From assembly GCF_000800255.1 (NCBI RefSeq), contig NZ_CP009747.1:4464001-4528000 (forward strand): DNA of 64,000 nucleotides. The letters are read 5' to 3'. The position numbers were made by a program, and so were the translations under genes. How positions within the stretch are numbered: position 1 is the stretch's first letter; each line of letters opens with the position of its first letter. Positions 33,502 through 44,900 of the stretch are shown one piece after another. The stretch is from Pseudomonas parafulva. GTDB taxonomy: Bacteria; Pseudomonadota; Gammaproteobacteria; Pseudomonadales; Pseudomonadaceae. Below the pieces are notes generated by a model. It saw only the letters and a program-made list of their open reading frames with translations. It had not been told where the DNA came from and did no database searches.

Positions 33502-35448
33502 ATGTCACTGTTCAAACAATTGCTGCTTGCCATATGCCTGCTCCTGACGATCGCCTTCAGCGGCAGCTTCATGGTCAGCCTGGAAAGTTCGCGCACCCAG
33601 TACGTCAACCAGTTGCGCTCCCACGCTCAGGATGCCGCGACCGCGCTTGCCCTGTCATTGACCCCTAATATCGACGATCCGGCCATGGTCGAGCTGATGG
33701 TCAGCTCGATCTTCGACAGCGGCTATTACTCGAGCATCAAGGTCGTCGACCTGGATTCCAACGCAGTGCTGGTCGAGCGCCATGCCGAGCCCGACAGCAA
33801 CGGTGTGCCGGCCTGGTTCATCGGCCTGATCGGCCTGGAGCCTGCCGGGGGCGATGCCATCGTCAGCCGCGGCTGGCAGCAGGCGGCACGGGTCGAGGTG
33901 ATCAGCCATCCGATGTTCGCCCTGGCCAAATTGTGGCAAAGCGCTTTGGGCAGCCTCGGCCTGCTGCTGCTGTGTGGCGTGGTGAGTGCGATCCTCGGCG
34001 CGCTGTTGCTGCGTCGCCAACTGCGCCCGTTGGATTACCTGGTGGCGCAATCCCACGCCATTGCCCGGCGCGAGTTCCTTAGCTTGCCGGAATTGCCACG
34101 CACGCCTGAGTTTCGTCGGGTGGTGCAGGCCATGAACCAGATGGTCGAGAAGCTGCAGACGCTGTTCACCGAGCAGGCCGAGCGCAGCGAAAAGCTGCGG
34201 GTCGAGTCGTACCAGGACAGCCTCACCGGCCTTGCCAACCGCCGCTATTTCGAAATGCAGCTCAATGCTCGGGTCAGCAATCTGGAAGAGGCGCGCGCGG
34301 GTTACCTGCTGTTGTTGCGGGTGCAGGACTTGGCCGGCCTCAACGCGCGTCTGGGTGGCCAACGCACCGACCAGCTGTTGCAAGCCGTCGGTGAACAGTT
34401 GCGGCGCACCTGTGCCAGCTTCCCGGAAACCAAGGACCTGATCACCCGCAGTCGTGGCGGTGAATTCGCCGTGCTGGCGCCAGGCATGGTGCACGAGGAG
34501 GCCATTCAACTGGCCCAGGCTCTGGAGGCGATCCTGCAGAGCCTGCATGTGACCGGCGCCAGTGATGTCGATCCGGTGGCCTGCATCGGCCTTGCGCCCT
34601 ACAGTCCAGGGGATGCGCCGCAGGCGCTGCTCAAGCTCGCCGACGAGGCGCTGGCGCGTGCCGAGAGCCAGCCAGAGCCGGGCTGGGTCTGCCTGGAGCA
34701 AGGCGCTGCCGCGCAAGCTGCCGACAGCCATCACGCCTGGCACACGCGTCTGGATCAGGCCCTGACCAACGGCCAGTTCGAGCTGTTCTTCCAGCCGGTC
34801 GTGGACTGCCAAACGCCGGAGCGGATTCTGCACTACAAGGTGATTTCCCGTCTGCACGACGAGCAGGGCGAGGCACTGGCGGCCGGACGCTTCCTGCCCT
34901 GGCTCGAACGCTTCGGCTGGATGCCGCGGCTTGACCTGCTGGTGCTGGAGAAGGTGCTTCGGCACTTGCAGAGCCATGGTGAGTCGCTGGCGCTGAACCT
35001 GTCTGCCGCGACGCTGGCCGATCCCAAGGCGCTGCAGCGAGTGTATGAACTGCTGGCACAGCATGCGGCGCTAGGACGTCGGCTGACCTTCGAGATCGGC
35101 GAGGAACAGTTGCCGGAGCAGGCGCAGTTGGAGAAGCTCAACCGCCGCCTGCACGAACTGGGCTACGGCCTGGCGCTCCAGCGTTTCGGCGGGCGCTTCA
35201 GCATGATCGGCAACCTGGCGCACTTGGGTCTGGCCTATCTCAAGATCGATGGCGGTTACATCCGCAGCATCGATCAAGAGCGGCACAAGCGGCTGTTCAT
35301 CGAGGCGATCCAAGGTGCGGCGCACAGCATCGACCTGCCGCTGATCGCCGAACGGGTCGAGACCGAGGGCGAGTTGCAGGTACTGCGCGAGATGGGTGTG
35401 CAGGGGATCCAGGGACAATGGGTGGGTGAGCCTGCGCCCTGGAAGTGA
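33502..35448 (+). CDS. lapD: LapD, inside-out c-di-GMP receptor
   Basis: A 648-residue inner-membrane protein: TM1 about residues 5-25, a periplasmic output domain with the conserved Trp125 that binds LapG, TM2 about 149-171, a HAMP segment (about 172-225), a degenerate GGDEF domain (RGGEF at 318-322) and a degenerate EAL domain (KVI at 446-448 replacing EAL). Neither cyclase nor phosphodiesterase activity is expected; c-di-GMP bound to the EAL domain makes it sequester LapG and so protect LapA. Co-transcribed with lapG. Confidence 0.96.
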   Translation: MSLFKQLLLAICLLLTIAFSGSFMVSLESSRTQYVNQLRSHAQDAATALALSLTPNIDDPAMVELMVSSIFDSGYYSSIKVVDLDSNAVLVERHAEPDSNGVPAWFIGLIGLEPAGGDAIVSRGWQQAARVEVISHPMFALAKLWQSALGSLGLLLLCGVVSAILGALLLRRQLRPLDYLVAQSHAIARREFLSLPELPRTPEFRRVVQAMNQMVEKLQTLFTEQAERSEKLRVESYQDSLTGLANRRYFEMQLNARVSNLEEARAGYLLLLRVQDLAGLNARLGGQRTDQLLQAVGEQLRRTCASFPETKDLITRSRGGEFAVLAPGMVHEEAIQLAQALEAILQSLHVTGASDVDPVACIGLAPYSPGDAPQALLKLADEALARAESQPEPGWVCLEQGAAAQAADSHHAWHTRLDQALTNGQFELFFQPVVDCQTPERILHYKVISRLHDEQGEALAAGRFLPWLERFGWMPRLDLLVLEKVLRHLQSHGESLALNLSAATLADPKALQRVYELLAQHAALGRRLTFEIGEEQLPEQAQLEKLNRRLHELGYGLALQRFGGRFSMIGNLAHLGLAYLKIDGGYIRSIDQERHKRLFIEAIQGAAHSIDLPLIAERVETEGELQVLREMGVQGIQGQWVGEPAPWK

Positions 35449-35459
35449 TACAGGCCCGG

Positions 35460-35482
35460 GCCGCATCCGCTCAGGGTGCGGC
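35460..35482. terminator. Hairpin after lapD
   Basis: GCCGCATCC / GGGTGCGGC (one G-T pair) with a 5-nt loop sits between the lapD stop and the convergent small gene at 35488. No clear U-tract; possibly bidirectional. Confidence 0.5.
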
Positions 35483-35487
35483 CTGAT

Positions 35488-35829
35488 TCAGATCAGCCCG
35501 CCTTCTTCCTCTTCCTCGATCAGGTTATTGAGGCTGCCCAGCGCCTTGCGCGCGGAGGCCCGGCTGAGCAACTTGGCCTGGGCGCCCGGCGGCAGGTCGG
35601 TGATGCTGAACACGCCCTTGGCGGTCAGCACCTCGATCAAGTCCTCGAGCACACGAATCATGTCCAGGTCGCTCTGCTTGAGCTGCTTGAGACTGGTTTC
35701 CACGACATCGTCGGCGAACCATTCCTGGATATCGGCATGGTCGGCCGGCAGCGACTCGGTGTACTCGTCAAACGGGGTAGCTTCTACCCGCAGCAGCTGG
35801 CCGTCGGCGTCGCGTTGCACGTAGAACAT
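35488..35829 (-). CDS. Small conserved acidic protein between lapD and lapA
   Basis: A 113-residue soluble protein (MFYVQRDADGQLLRVEATPF ... NNLIEEEEEGGLI) of a family common in Pseudomonas and often mislabelled 'tryptophan synthase subunit beta-like'; nothing in the sequence supports that enzyme. The C-terminus is strongly acidic. ATG at 35829 has GAGGG upstream; an in-frame GTG at 35847 with AAGGA is an alternative. It lies downstream of lapA on the same strand, convergent with lapD. Function unknown. Confidence 0.8.
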   Translation of the reverse strand: MFYVQRDADGQLLRVEATPFDEYTESLPADHADIQEWFADDVVETSLKQLKQSDLDMIRVLEDLIEVLTAKGVFSITDLPPGAQAKLLSRASARKALGSLNNLIEEEEEGGLI

Positions 35830-35951
35830 GGCATCGACCCTCGTCACGATGATTCCTTTTGGTTGTCAGGAGCATAGGCAAAGTTCAGCGGCCTTGCAGC
35901 GGCCGACCTGCGAGTATGCCCCGCACGGCGATGACAGGAAAGCGCGGCCCC

Positions 35952-35976
35952 CAGGCGGCGGTTGAAGCCGCCTGGA
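35952..35976 (-). terminator. Hairpin after lapA
   Basis: CCAGGCGGC / GCCGCCTGG with a 7-nt loop begins 10 nt after the lapA stop on the minus strand. No U-tract follows, so efficiency is uncertain. Confidence 0.5.
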
Positions 35977-35985
35977 GTTCACGCA

Positions 35986-38900
35986 TCAGCTGTTGGCGTT
36001 GTCGATCTTGATGATCGGGTCCGCACCGGCGATCAACGAGTTGATCGACGAGTGTGACCAGTCCACGCCTTGCAGCTTGATGCTGACGTCGGCGTTGGCC
36101 ACGCCGCCGCTGGCATTGAGCTTGCCTTCGGAACTGACCTGCAGGGTCGACTCGCCATTGACGGTGGTGATCTTCAGGAAGTTGTCGATGGTGCTGGCCT
36201 TCTCGCCCTGCAGCAGATCGCGCAGATCGAGGCGGTCGCCTTCCTGCTGGTTGAAGTCCTTGATCACATCGTTGCCGAAATCGCCGGCCTTCCACACGAA
36301 GGTATCTGCGCCGCTCCCGCCGATGAGGATATCGTCGCCCTTGCCGCCGATGAGGATGTCGTTGCCGGCACCGCCGATCAGCAGGTCGTTGCCTTCACCA
36401 CCGATCAGCGTGTCGTTGCCGGTGCCGCCGAGCAGGATGTCGTTGCCGCGCCCGCCGTCGAGGTAGTCGTCACCGCCCTGGCCGAAGAGGATATCGTCAC
36501 CGTCGCCACCGATCAGGGTGTCGTTGCCGTCGCTGCTGCGCGAGATATCGAACTCGGTGTAATGCTCGGTGACGTACTGATGCATCATCCGGGCATCCAC
36601 GTCGCCCACGTCAACGCCCAACTTGTTGGCGACATAGCCCTGGATCGCTTCGACGCCGGTGCCGGGCACCGAATCGAAGGTCACCAGATCACCGAAGATG
36701 ATGTCGTTGCCGTCGCCGCCGTTGACGGTGTCGGCGCCAGGGTTCATCACCTCGGTGTGACCAAGGATGGCCTCGGCCAGCTTGCTCGGGTCGATGTTGG
36801 TCTGCGGCACGCCATCGGAATCGTACGGCTTCAGGTCGCTGGCATTGACATCGTTGTTCAGGCCGATGGCTTCGACGTTGGACAGGTTCGACAGCAGCTT
36901 GAAGGTGTCCTTGGAGTTGGCCAGGGTCGCCGAGTCGGTGCTATAGCCGGTGCCTGAAAGCGACGAGACCTCATAGGTGCCATCGCCTTGGGCATGGATA
37001 TAGCCCGAGCCGTAGTTGTACCAGCTCGACCCGGACTTGTACTGCACGGACAGGTAGCCCTTGGAGTCGATGTCGGCCCGCGTGCTGCTGTCGATCATGC
37101 CACGGGAGATCACGTCGCCGATCTTGTAGTTGATCGAAGACAGGTAGCCGTCCAGGGTCGAGCCGGCGTAGCCCAGGTTCGGGTTGGTCTGCTCGTTGGA
37201 CTGGTAGTACGTCGGCTGACCGTCGGTGATGAAGTAGGTCTGGTTGCTGCCGGTGCTACCGGCATTCTTCAGGCTCTGGAACCAGTTCGCCGTGGTCTTG
37301 AAGGCATCTTCGTAGTTGGTACCGCCGCCCGCGCTGAGGGTGCTCAGCTGGCTTTGCAGCTTTTGCAGACCGGCATCGTTCAAGGTGACGGAAACCGACG
37401 ACTTGACCTGGGTGGCGAAGTCCACGAGCAGGATGTTGACGCTGCCGGACTGCGCACCCTTGACGCTGGCCGCGAGGGTCTTGAACACCGACTCCAGCGA
37501 TTTCTTCGCCGCATCCACGCCCGAGGCGCCCATGCTGCCGGAGGTGTCGACGATGAAGGCGATGTTGTAGTCCTTGCCCGGCACCACGTGCAGGCCGCCG
37601 ACGTCGGCAACGATGATGTCGTTACCGTCGGTGCCGGTGAAGTTATCGGCATTGGCGGTCAGGTTGCTGGTGCTGTAGGACTGCGGGTACACCGTGACCT
37701 TGAAGGTGCCTTCATTGGTCGCGGTGCTGCCGCCAACGCTCTCGCTGGAGATCGAACTGACCTTCACGTCGAACTGGCCGTTGTAGTAGGCCGGTGGCTT
37801 GATCGCCAGGCTGTTGAGGTTCCAGCCGGTGACGTCCACGGCACTGCTGCCCACGGTGAAGCTGTGGCCAGCGTTGTCGCTGACCACCGAGCCTGCCGGA
37901 ATGCCACTGAGCTTGACGCTCAGGGTTTCCGAGCCGTCGGTGTCGGTCAGGTTGGTGCTGATGCCCACCAGTTTGACCGGCGCGCCGTTTTCACGGCCTT
38001 CGTTGAGCTTGTAGCCGTCGTAGTAACCCTGGCCGTTGCTGCCATGCAGGTCGGAGACGGTCAGGCCTGCGCCGGTCATCGAACCGAGGTTCGGGTACAG
38101 CGGGATGTTCGAGGCGCTCAGGTCCGTCACCGGGCCGTTGCCGACCTTGATGTTGACGTCCAGGCTACCCGGGCCCGCCTGGTTGGCGTTGTAGATCTCC
38201 AGGGTGTAGTAGCCGTTAGTGGTCGGCGTGAAGCTGCCGCTGATGGCGCCGCTGGCGTTGCCCCAGGTGGCACCGGCGACGTTTTTGCCGCCGACAACGA
38301 TCTGCAGGCTGTCGTCCGCCGTGCCGCTGAAGGTGTAGGTCTTGCCGGCTTCCATGTAGATCAGGCCGGACGTTTTCGAACCGGTGCCAGGGCTGACGGT
38401 GGCTGCGGTATCGACCGTGGTGACCTGCTCGCTCTTATTGGCGCTGCCGGAGTTGGCGAACACGTTCTTCAACTGGTCGCCCGTGATGCCGTTGCCGTTG
38501 GTGCCCAGGCCATTGAGGCTGTTCCAGCTTTCTTTGGTCAGGCCGATCGACGCGACGTTGTTGTTGCCGATCGACAGGTCAGGGCGGTCGGCGACCGGCG
38601 TGATGTCCACCTTCATGGTCACTTCACTACCGGTATTGGTGCCGTCGTTCGGCTTGTACTTGATCTGTGCGTAGTCGGCCTGCTGGTTGCCCACGCCGTT
38701 GCCGCCATAGCCGTCCACGCCGGACTGGTTCGCCAGTGGCACGAACTTGAGCTTGCCGGCGGTGATGTCGGCCTGGCTGACCGTCTGGTTCAGCGACACG
38801 TTGACCCAGGCGCTGCCGTTGAAGAACTTGAGGCTGCCCAGGTCCGGCAGTTTGCTGATGACCACGGCCAGTCCGGTGTTGCCATCGGCATCGGTAACGT

Positions 38901-41900
38901 TGAAGTCGCCCCACTTGAACACGTAGTCGGTGTCCTCGGTGCCGGTGACGGCGCCGCCGGGCGACTCGGGCATGTGGTCGTTGTCGATGATGGTGGTGGT
39001 CACGCTACCCTTGTTCGCGTCGACCTGCAGGTTCTCGAAACCACCCCCGCTGGTGCCGGTGATCTTGACGGTAAAGTTCTCCGAGCCCTCGACGAGTTGG
39101 TCGTCGATGGTCTTCACGTCGAAGTTGGCCGTGCTGGCGCCCGCCGGAATCTTCACGGTGACCACACCGGTGTAGTCCTGGCCGTTGGTGGCGGTGCCGC
39201 TGTAGCTCAGGGTGACGGTGACATCGGTCTTCGATGGACTGGTCAGGGTGAGCGTGTAGTGCGCGGTATCGCCCTCGGTCACCGACGTGTCGCCGCTGAT
39301 GCTCACCGTGGTCAGGTCGCCCTGGCCGCTCGGTTCGTCGGTCACGGTGGTGGTGAGGGTGTTGCCGCCCAGGGTCAGTTTCTCGAAGTTGTCGCCGCCG
39401 GCAACGGACTCGAGCTTGTTGACGATCGGCGCTTGCCCGCCGACGTACACGTCGTCCTTGGCGGTGATGGTCGCGGTGCCGCTGGCGCTGCCCGCAGCGA
39501 TGTTGACCTTGGTGCCGTCGCTCAGGGTGAAGACCAGGCCTTGGTGGCCGGTGACCGACAGGCCTTGAGCGTTGCTCAGGGTGACGGTGTAGGTAACGGT
39601 GCCGCCTTCGGCCACGGTCGTCTTGTCGGCAGTCAGCGTGGCAACGACTTCGCTGATGGTGTCGCTGATCTGCACGGTCGCGCTGCCACCCAGCTCCAGG
39701 TTTTCGAAGGTCTTGCCGGTAACGCTAGCATCGGTAATGCCGACGGTGAGCGAGCCGGCGTCTTTGAAGACGTCTTCGCCTTGAGCAGGGGCCTTGTACT
39801 CGACCTGGGTCTGGCCTGCAGCGATGGTGACCTTGTCGCCGGTGCTCAGGGTTACCGTCAATGGGCGATCCAGAACTTGGCTGACTTTCACCGTGAAGCT
39901 TGGCTGCTGGGCCTCGTTCACGTCGCCATTGCTGACAATAGTGACCGAGACTTTGTCGCCTTGGTTGCCCGAACCTGGCGTGCCCGAACCTGGCTCGTCG
40001 GTGACCGTGGTGGTCACGGAGTTGCTGCCGAGGGTCAGTTTCTCGAAGTTGTCGCCGCCGGTGACGGCGGTGATTTTGTTGACGATTGGCGCCTGACCAC
40101 CGACGTAGACGTCGTCTTTGGCAGTGATGGTCGCGGTGCCGGTGGCGCTACCTGCAGCAATGTTGACCTTGGTGCCGTCGCTCAGGGTGAAGACCAGACC
40201 TTGGTGACCTGTGACCGACAGGCCTTGAGCGTTGCTCAGGGTGACGGTGTAGGTAACGGTGCCGCCTTCGGCCACGGTCGTCTTGTCGGCAGTCAGCGTG
40301 GCAACGACTTCGCTGATGGTGTCGCTGATTTGTACGGTGGCAGGTGCACCCAGCTCCAGGTTTTCGAAGGTCTTGCCTTCGACGGTGGCGCTGTTGATAC
40401 CGACGGTGAGCGAGCCGGCATCTTTGAAGACGTCTTCGCCTTGAGCTGGAGCCTTGTACTCGACCTGAGTTTGGCCGGCAGCGATGGTGACCTTGTCGCC
40501 GTTGCTCAGAGTGACAGTCAAAGGACGGTCCAGCGGCTGATTCACTTTGACGGTGAAGCTTGGCTGCTGGGCCTCGTTCACATCGCCATTGCTGACGATA
40601 GTGACCGAGACTTTGTCGCCTTGGTTACCCGAACCTGGTGTACCCGAACCTGGCTCGTCGGTGACGGTGGTGGTCACGGAGTTGCTGCCGAGGGTCAGCT
40701 TCTCGAAGTTGTCGCCGCCAGTGACGGATTCGATCTTGTTGACGATCGGCGCTTGGCCGCCGACGTAGACGTCGTCTTTGGCAGTGATAACGGCGGTGCC
40801 AGTCGAGCTGCCAGCGGCCACGTTGACTTTGGTGCCGTCGCTCAGGGTGAAGACCAGACCCTGGTGACCCGTTACCGACAGGCCTTGGGCGTTGCTCAGG
40901 GTGACGGTGTAGGTGACTTGGCCGCCTTCAGCCACGGTCGTCTTGTCGGCAGTCAGTGTGGCAACGACTTCGCTGATGGTGTCGCTGATTTGCACGGTGG
41001 CAGGTGCACCCAGCTCCAGGTTTTCGAAGGTCTTGCCTTCGACGGTGGCGCTGTTGATACCGACGGTGAGTGAACCGGCATCCTTGAAGACGTCTTCGCC
41101 TTGAGCGGGGGCCTTGTATTCCACTTGAGTCTGACCGGCCGCGATGGTGACTTTGTCGCCGTTGCTCAGGGTGACAGTCAGCGGACGATCCAGCGGCTGA
41201 TTCACTTTGACGGTGAAGCTTGGCTGCTGGGCCTCGTTCACATCGCCATTGCTGACGATAGTGACCGAGACTTTGTCGCCTTGGTTACCCGAACCTGGAG
41301 TACCCGAACCTGGCTCGTCGGTGACGGTGGTGGTCACGGAGTTGCTGCCGAGGGTCAGCTTCTCGAAGTTGTCGCCGCCAGTGACGGATTCGATCTTGTT
41401 GACGATCGGAGCCTGGCCGCCGACGTAGACGTCGTCTTTGGCAGTGATAACGGCGGTGCCAGTCGAGCTACCAGCGGCCACGTTAACTTTGGTGCCGTCG
41501 CTCAGGGTGAAGACCAGACCCTGGTGACCCGTTACCGACAGGCCTTGGGCGTTGCTCAAGGTGACGGTGTAGGTGACTTGGCCGCCTTCGGCCACGGTCG
41601 TCTTGTCAGCAGTCAGTGTGGCAACGACTTCGCTGATGGTGTCGCTGATTTGCACGGTCGCAGGTGCACCCAGCTCCAGGTTTTCGAAGGTTTTGCCTTC
41701 GACGGTGGCGCTGTTGACGCCGACGGTGAGCGAGCCGGCATCCTTGAAGACGTCTTCGCCTTGAGCGGGGGCCTTGTATTCCACTTGAGTCTGACCGGCC
41801 GCGATGGTGACTTTGTCGCCGTTGCTCAGGGTGACAGTCAGCGGACGATCCAGCGGCTGATTCACTTTGACGGTGAAGCTTGGCTGCTGGGCCTCGTTCA

Positions 41901-44900
41901 CATCGCCATTGCTGACGATAGTGACCGAGACTTTGTCGCCTTGGTTGCCCGAACCTGGCGTGCCCGAACCTGGCTCGTCGGTGACCGTGGTGGTCACGGA
42001 GTTGCTGCCGAGGGTCAGTTTCTCGAAGTTGTCGCCGCCGGTGACGGCGGTGATTTTGTTGACGATTGGCGCCTGACCACCGACGTAGACGTCGTCTTTG
42101 GCAGTGATGGTCGCGGTGCCGGTGGCGCTACCTGCAGCAATGTTGACCTTGGTGCCGTCGCTCAGGGTGAAGACCAGACCCTGGTGACCCGTTACCGACA
42201 GGCCTTGGGCGTTGCTCAAGGTGACGGTGTAGGTGACTTGGCCGCCTTCGGCCACGGTCGTCTTGTCAGCAGTCAGTGTGGCAACGACTTCGCTGATGGT
42301 GTCGCTGATTTGCACGGTCGCAGGTGCACCCAGCTCCAGGTTTTCGAAGGTTTTGCCTTCGACGGTGGCGCTGTTGACGCCGACGGTGAGCGAGCCGGCA
42401 TCCTTGAAGACGTCTTCGCCTTGAGCGGGGGCCTTGTATTCCACTTGAGTCTGACCGGCCGCGATGGTGACTTTGTCGCCGTTGCTCAGGGTGACAGTCA
42501 GCGGACGATCCAGCGGCTGATTCACTTTGACGGTGAAGCTTGGCTGCTGGGCCTCGTTCACATCGCCATTGCTGACGATAGTGACCGAGACTTTGTCGCC
42601 TTGGTTACCCGAACCTGGAGTACCCGAACCTGGCTCGTCGGTGACGGTGGTGGTCACGGAGTTGCTGCCGAGGGTCAGCTTCTCGAAGTTGTCGCCGCCA
42701 GTGACGGATTCGATCTTGTTGACGATCGGCGCTTGGCCGCCAACGTAGACGTCGTCTTTGGCAGTGATAACGGCGGTGCCAGTCGAGCTGCCAGCGGCCA
42801 CGTTGACTTTGGTGCCGTCGCTCAGGGTGAAGACCAGACCCTGGTGACCCGTTACCGACAGGCCTTGGGCGTTGCTCAGGGTGACGGTGTAGGTGACTTG
42901 GCCGCCTTCAGCCACGGTCGTCTTGTCGGCAGTCAGTGTGGCAACGACTTCGCTGATGGTGTCGCTGATTTGTACGGTGGCAGGTGCACCCAGCTCCAGG
43001 TTTTCGAAGGTCTTGCCTTCGACGGTGGCGCTGTTGATACCGACGGTGAGTGAACCGGCATCTTTGAAGACGTCTTCGCCTTGAGCTGGAGCCTTGTACT
43101 CGACCTGAGTTTGGCCGGCAGCGATGGTGACCTTGTCGCCGTTGCTCAGGGTGACAGTCAGCGGACGATCCAGCGGCTGATTCACTTTGACGGTGAAGCT
43201 TGGCTGCTGGGCCTCGTTCACATCGCCATTGCTGACGATAGTGACCGAGACTTTGTCGCCTTGGTTACCCGAACCTGGTGTGCCCGAACCTGGCTCGTCG
43301 GTGACGGTGGTGGTCACGGAGTTGCTGCCGAGGGTCAGTTTCTCGAAGTTGTCGCCGCCGGTGACGGATTCGATCTTGTTGACGATCGGAGCCTGGCCGC
43401 CGACGTAGACGTCGTCTTTGGCAGTGATAACGGCGGTGCCAGTCGAGCTGCCAGCGGCCACGTTGACTTTGGTGCCGTCGCTCAACGTGAAGACCAGACC
43501 CTGGTGACCAGTCACCGACAGCCCTTGGGCGTTGCTCAAGGTGACGGTGTAGGTGACTTGGCCGCCTTCAGCGACAGTGGACTTGTCGGCAGTCAGCGTT
43601 GCTACCACTTCGCTGATCGTGTCAGCGATTTGTACGGTAGCGCTGCCGCCGAGTTCCAGGTTCTCGAACGTTTTGCCAGCAACGCTGGCGTCGGTGATGC
43701 CGACAGTCAGTGAACCGGCATCCTTGAAGACGTCATCGCCTTGAGCCGGAGCCTTGTATTCCACTTCAGTCTGGCCTGCAGCGATGGTGACTTTATCGCC
43801 ATTGCTCAGGGTGACAGTCAGCGGACGATCCAGTGGCTGATTAACTTTGACAGTGAACGACGGCTGCTGAGCCTCGTTCACGTCGCCATTGCTGACGATG
43901 GTGACGGAAACTTTATCGCCTTGGTTACCCGAACCTGGAGTACCCGAACCTGGCTCGTCGGTGACGGTGGTGGTCACGGAGTTGCTGCCTAGGGTCAGCT
44001 TCTCGAAGTTGTCGCCGCCAGTGACAGATTCGATCTTGTTGACGATTGGCGCTTGGCCGCCGACGTAGACGTCGTCTTTGGCAGTGATGGTCGCGGTGCC
44101 GGTGGCGCTACCTGCAGCAATGTTGACCTTGGTGCCGTCGCTCAGGGTGAAGACCAGGCCTTGGTGACCTGTGACCGACAGGCCTTGAGCGTTGCTCAGG
44201 GTGACGGTGTAGGTGACTTGGCCGCCTTCAGCGACAGTGGATTTGTCTGCGGTGAGGGTCGCAACCACTTCGCTGATGGTGTCAGCGATCTGAACTGTGG
44301 CCGAACCACCCAGCTCAAGATTCTCGAAGGTTTTGCCAGCAACGCTGGCGTCGGTAATACCGACAGTCAGCGAGCCGGCATCTTTGAAGACGTCTTCGCC
44401 TTGAGCCGGAGCCTTGTACTCAACTTCGGTCTGGCCCGCAGCGATGGTGACTTTATCGCCATTACTCAAGGTGACGGTGAGTGGACGATCCAGTGGCTGA
44501 TTGACCTTCACGGTGAACGATGGCTGTTGAGCCTCGTTCACATCGCCATTGCTAACGATAGTGACGGCAACCTTGTCGCCTTCGTTACCAGCACCTGGCG
44601 TACCTGTGCCTGGTTCATCAGTAACTTCAGTCCTAACTTCGCCCTGGCCCAGCGTCAGTTTTTCGAAGTTATCGCCACCAGTGACGGACTCGATCTTGTT
44701 GACTATCGGAGCCTGGCCGCCGACGTAAACGTCGTCTTTCGCTGTGATGGTCGCAGTGCCGGTGGCGCTGCCAGCAGCGACGTTAACTTTGGTGCCATCG
44801 CTCAGGGTAAAGGTGAGTCCTTGGTGACCGGTAACCGACAGGCCTTGAGCATTGCTCAGTGTGACGGTGTAGGTGACTTGGCCACCTTCAGCGACAGTGG

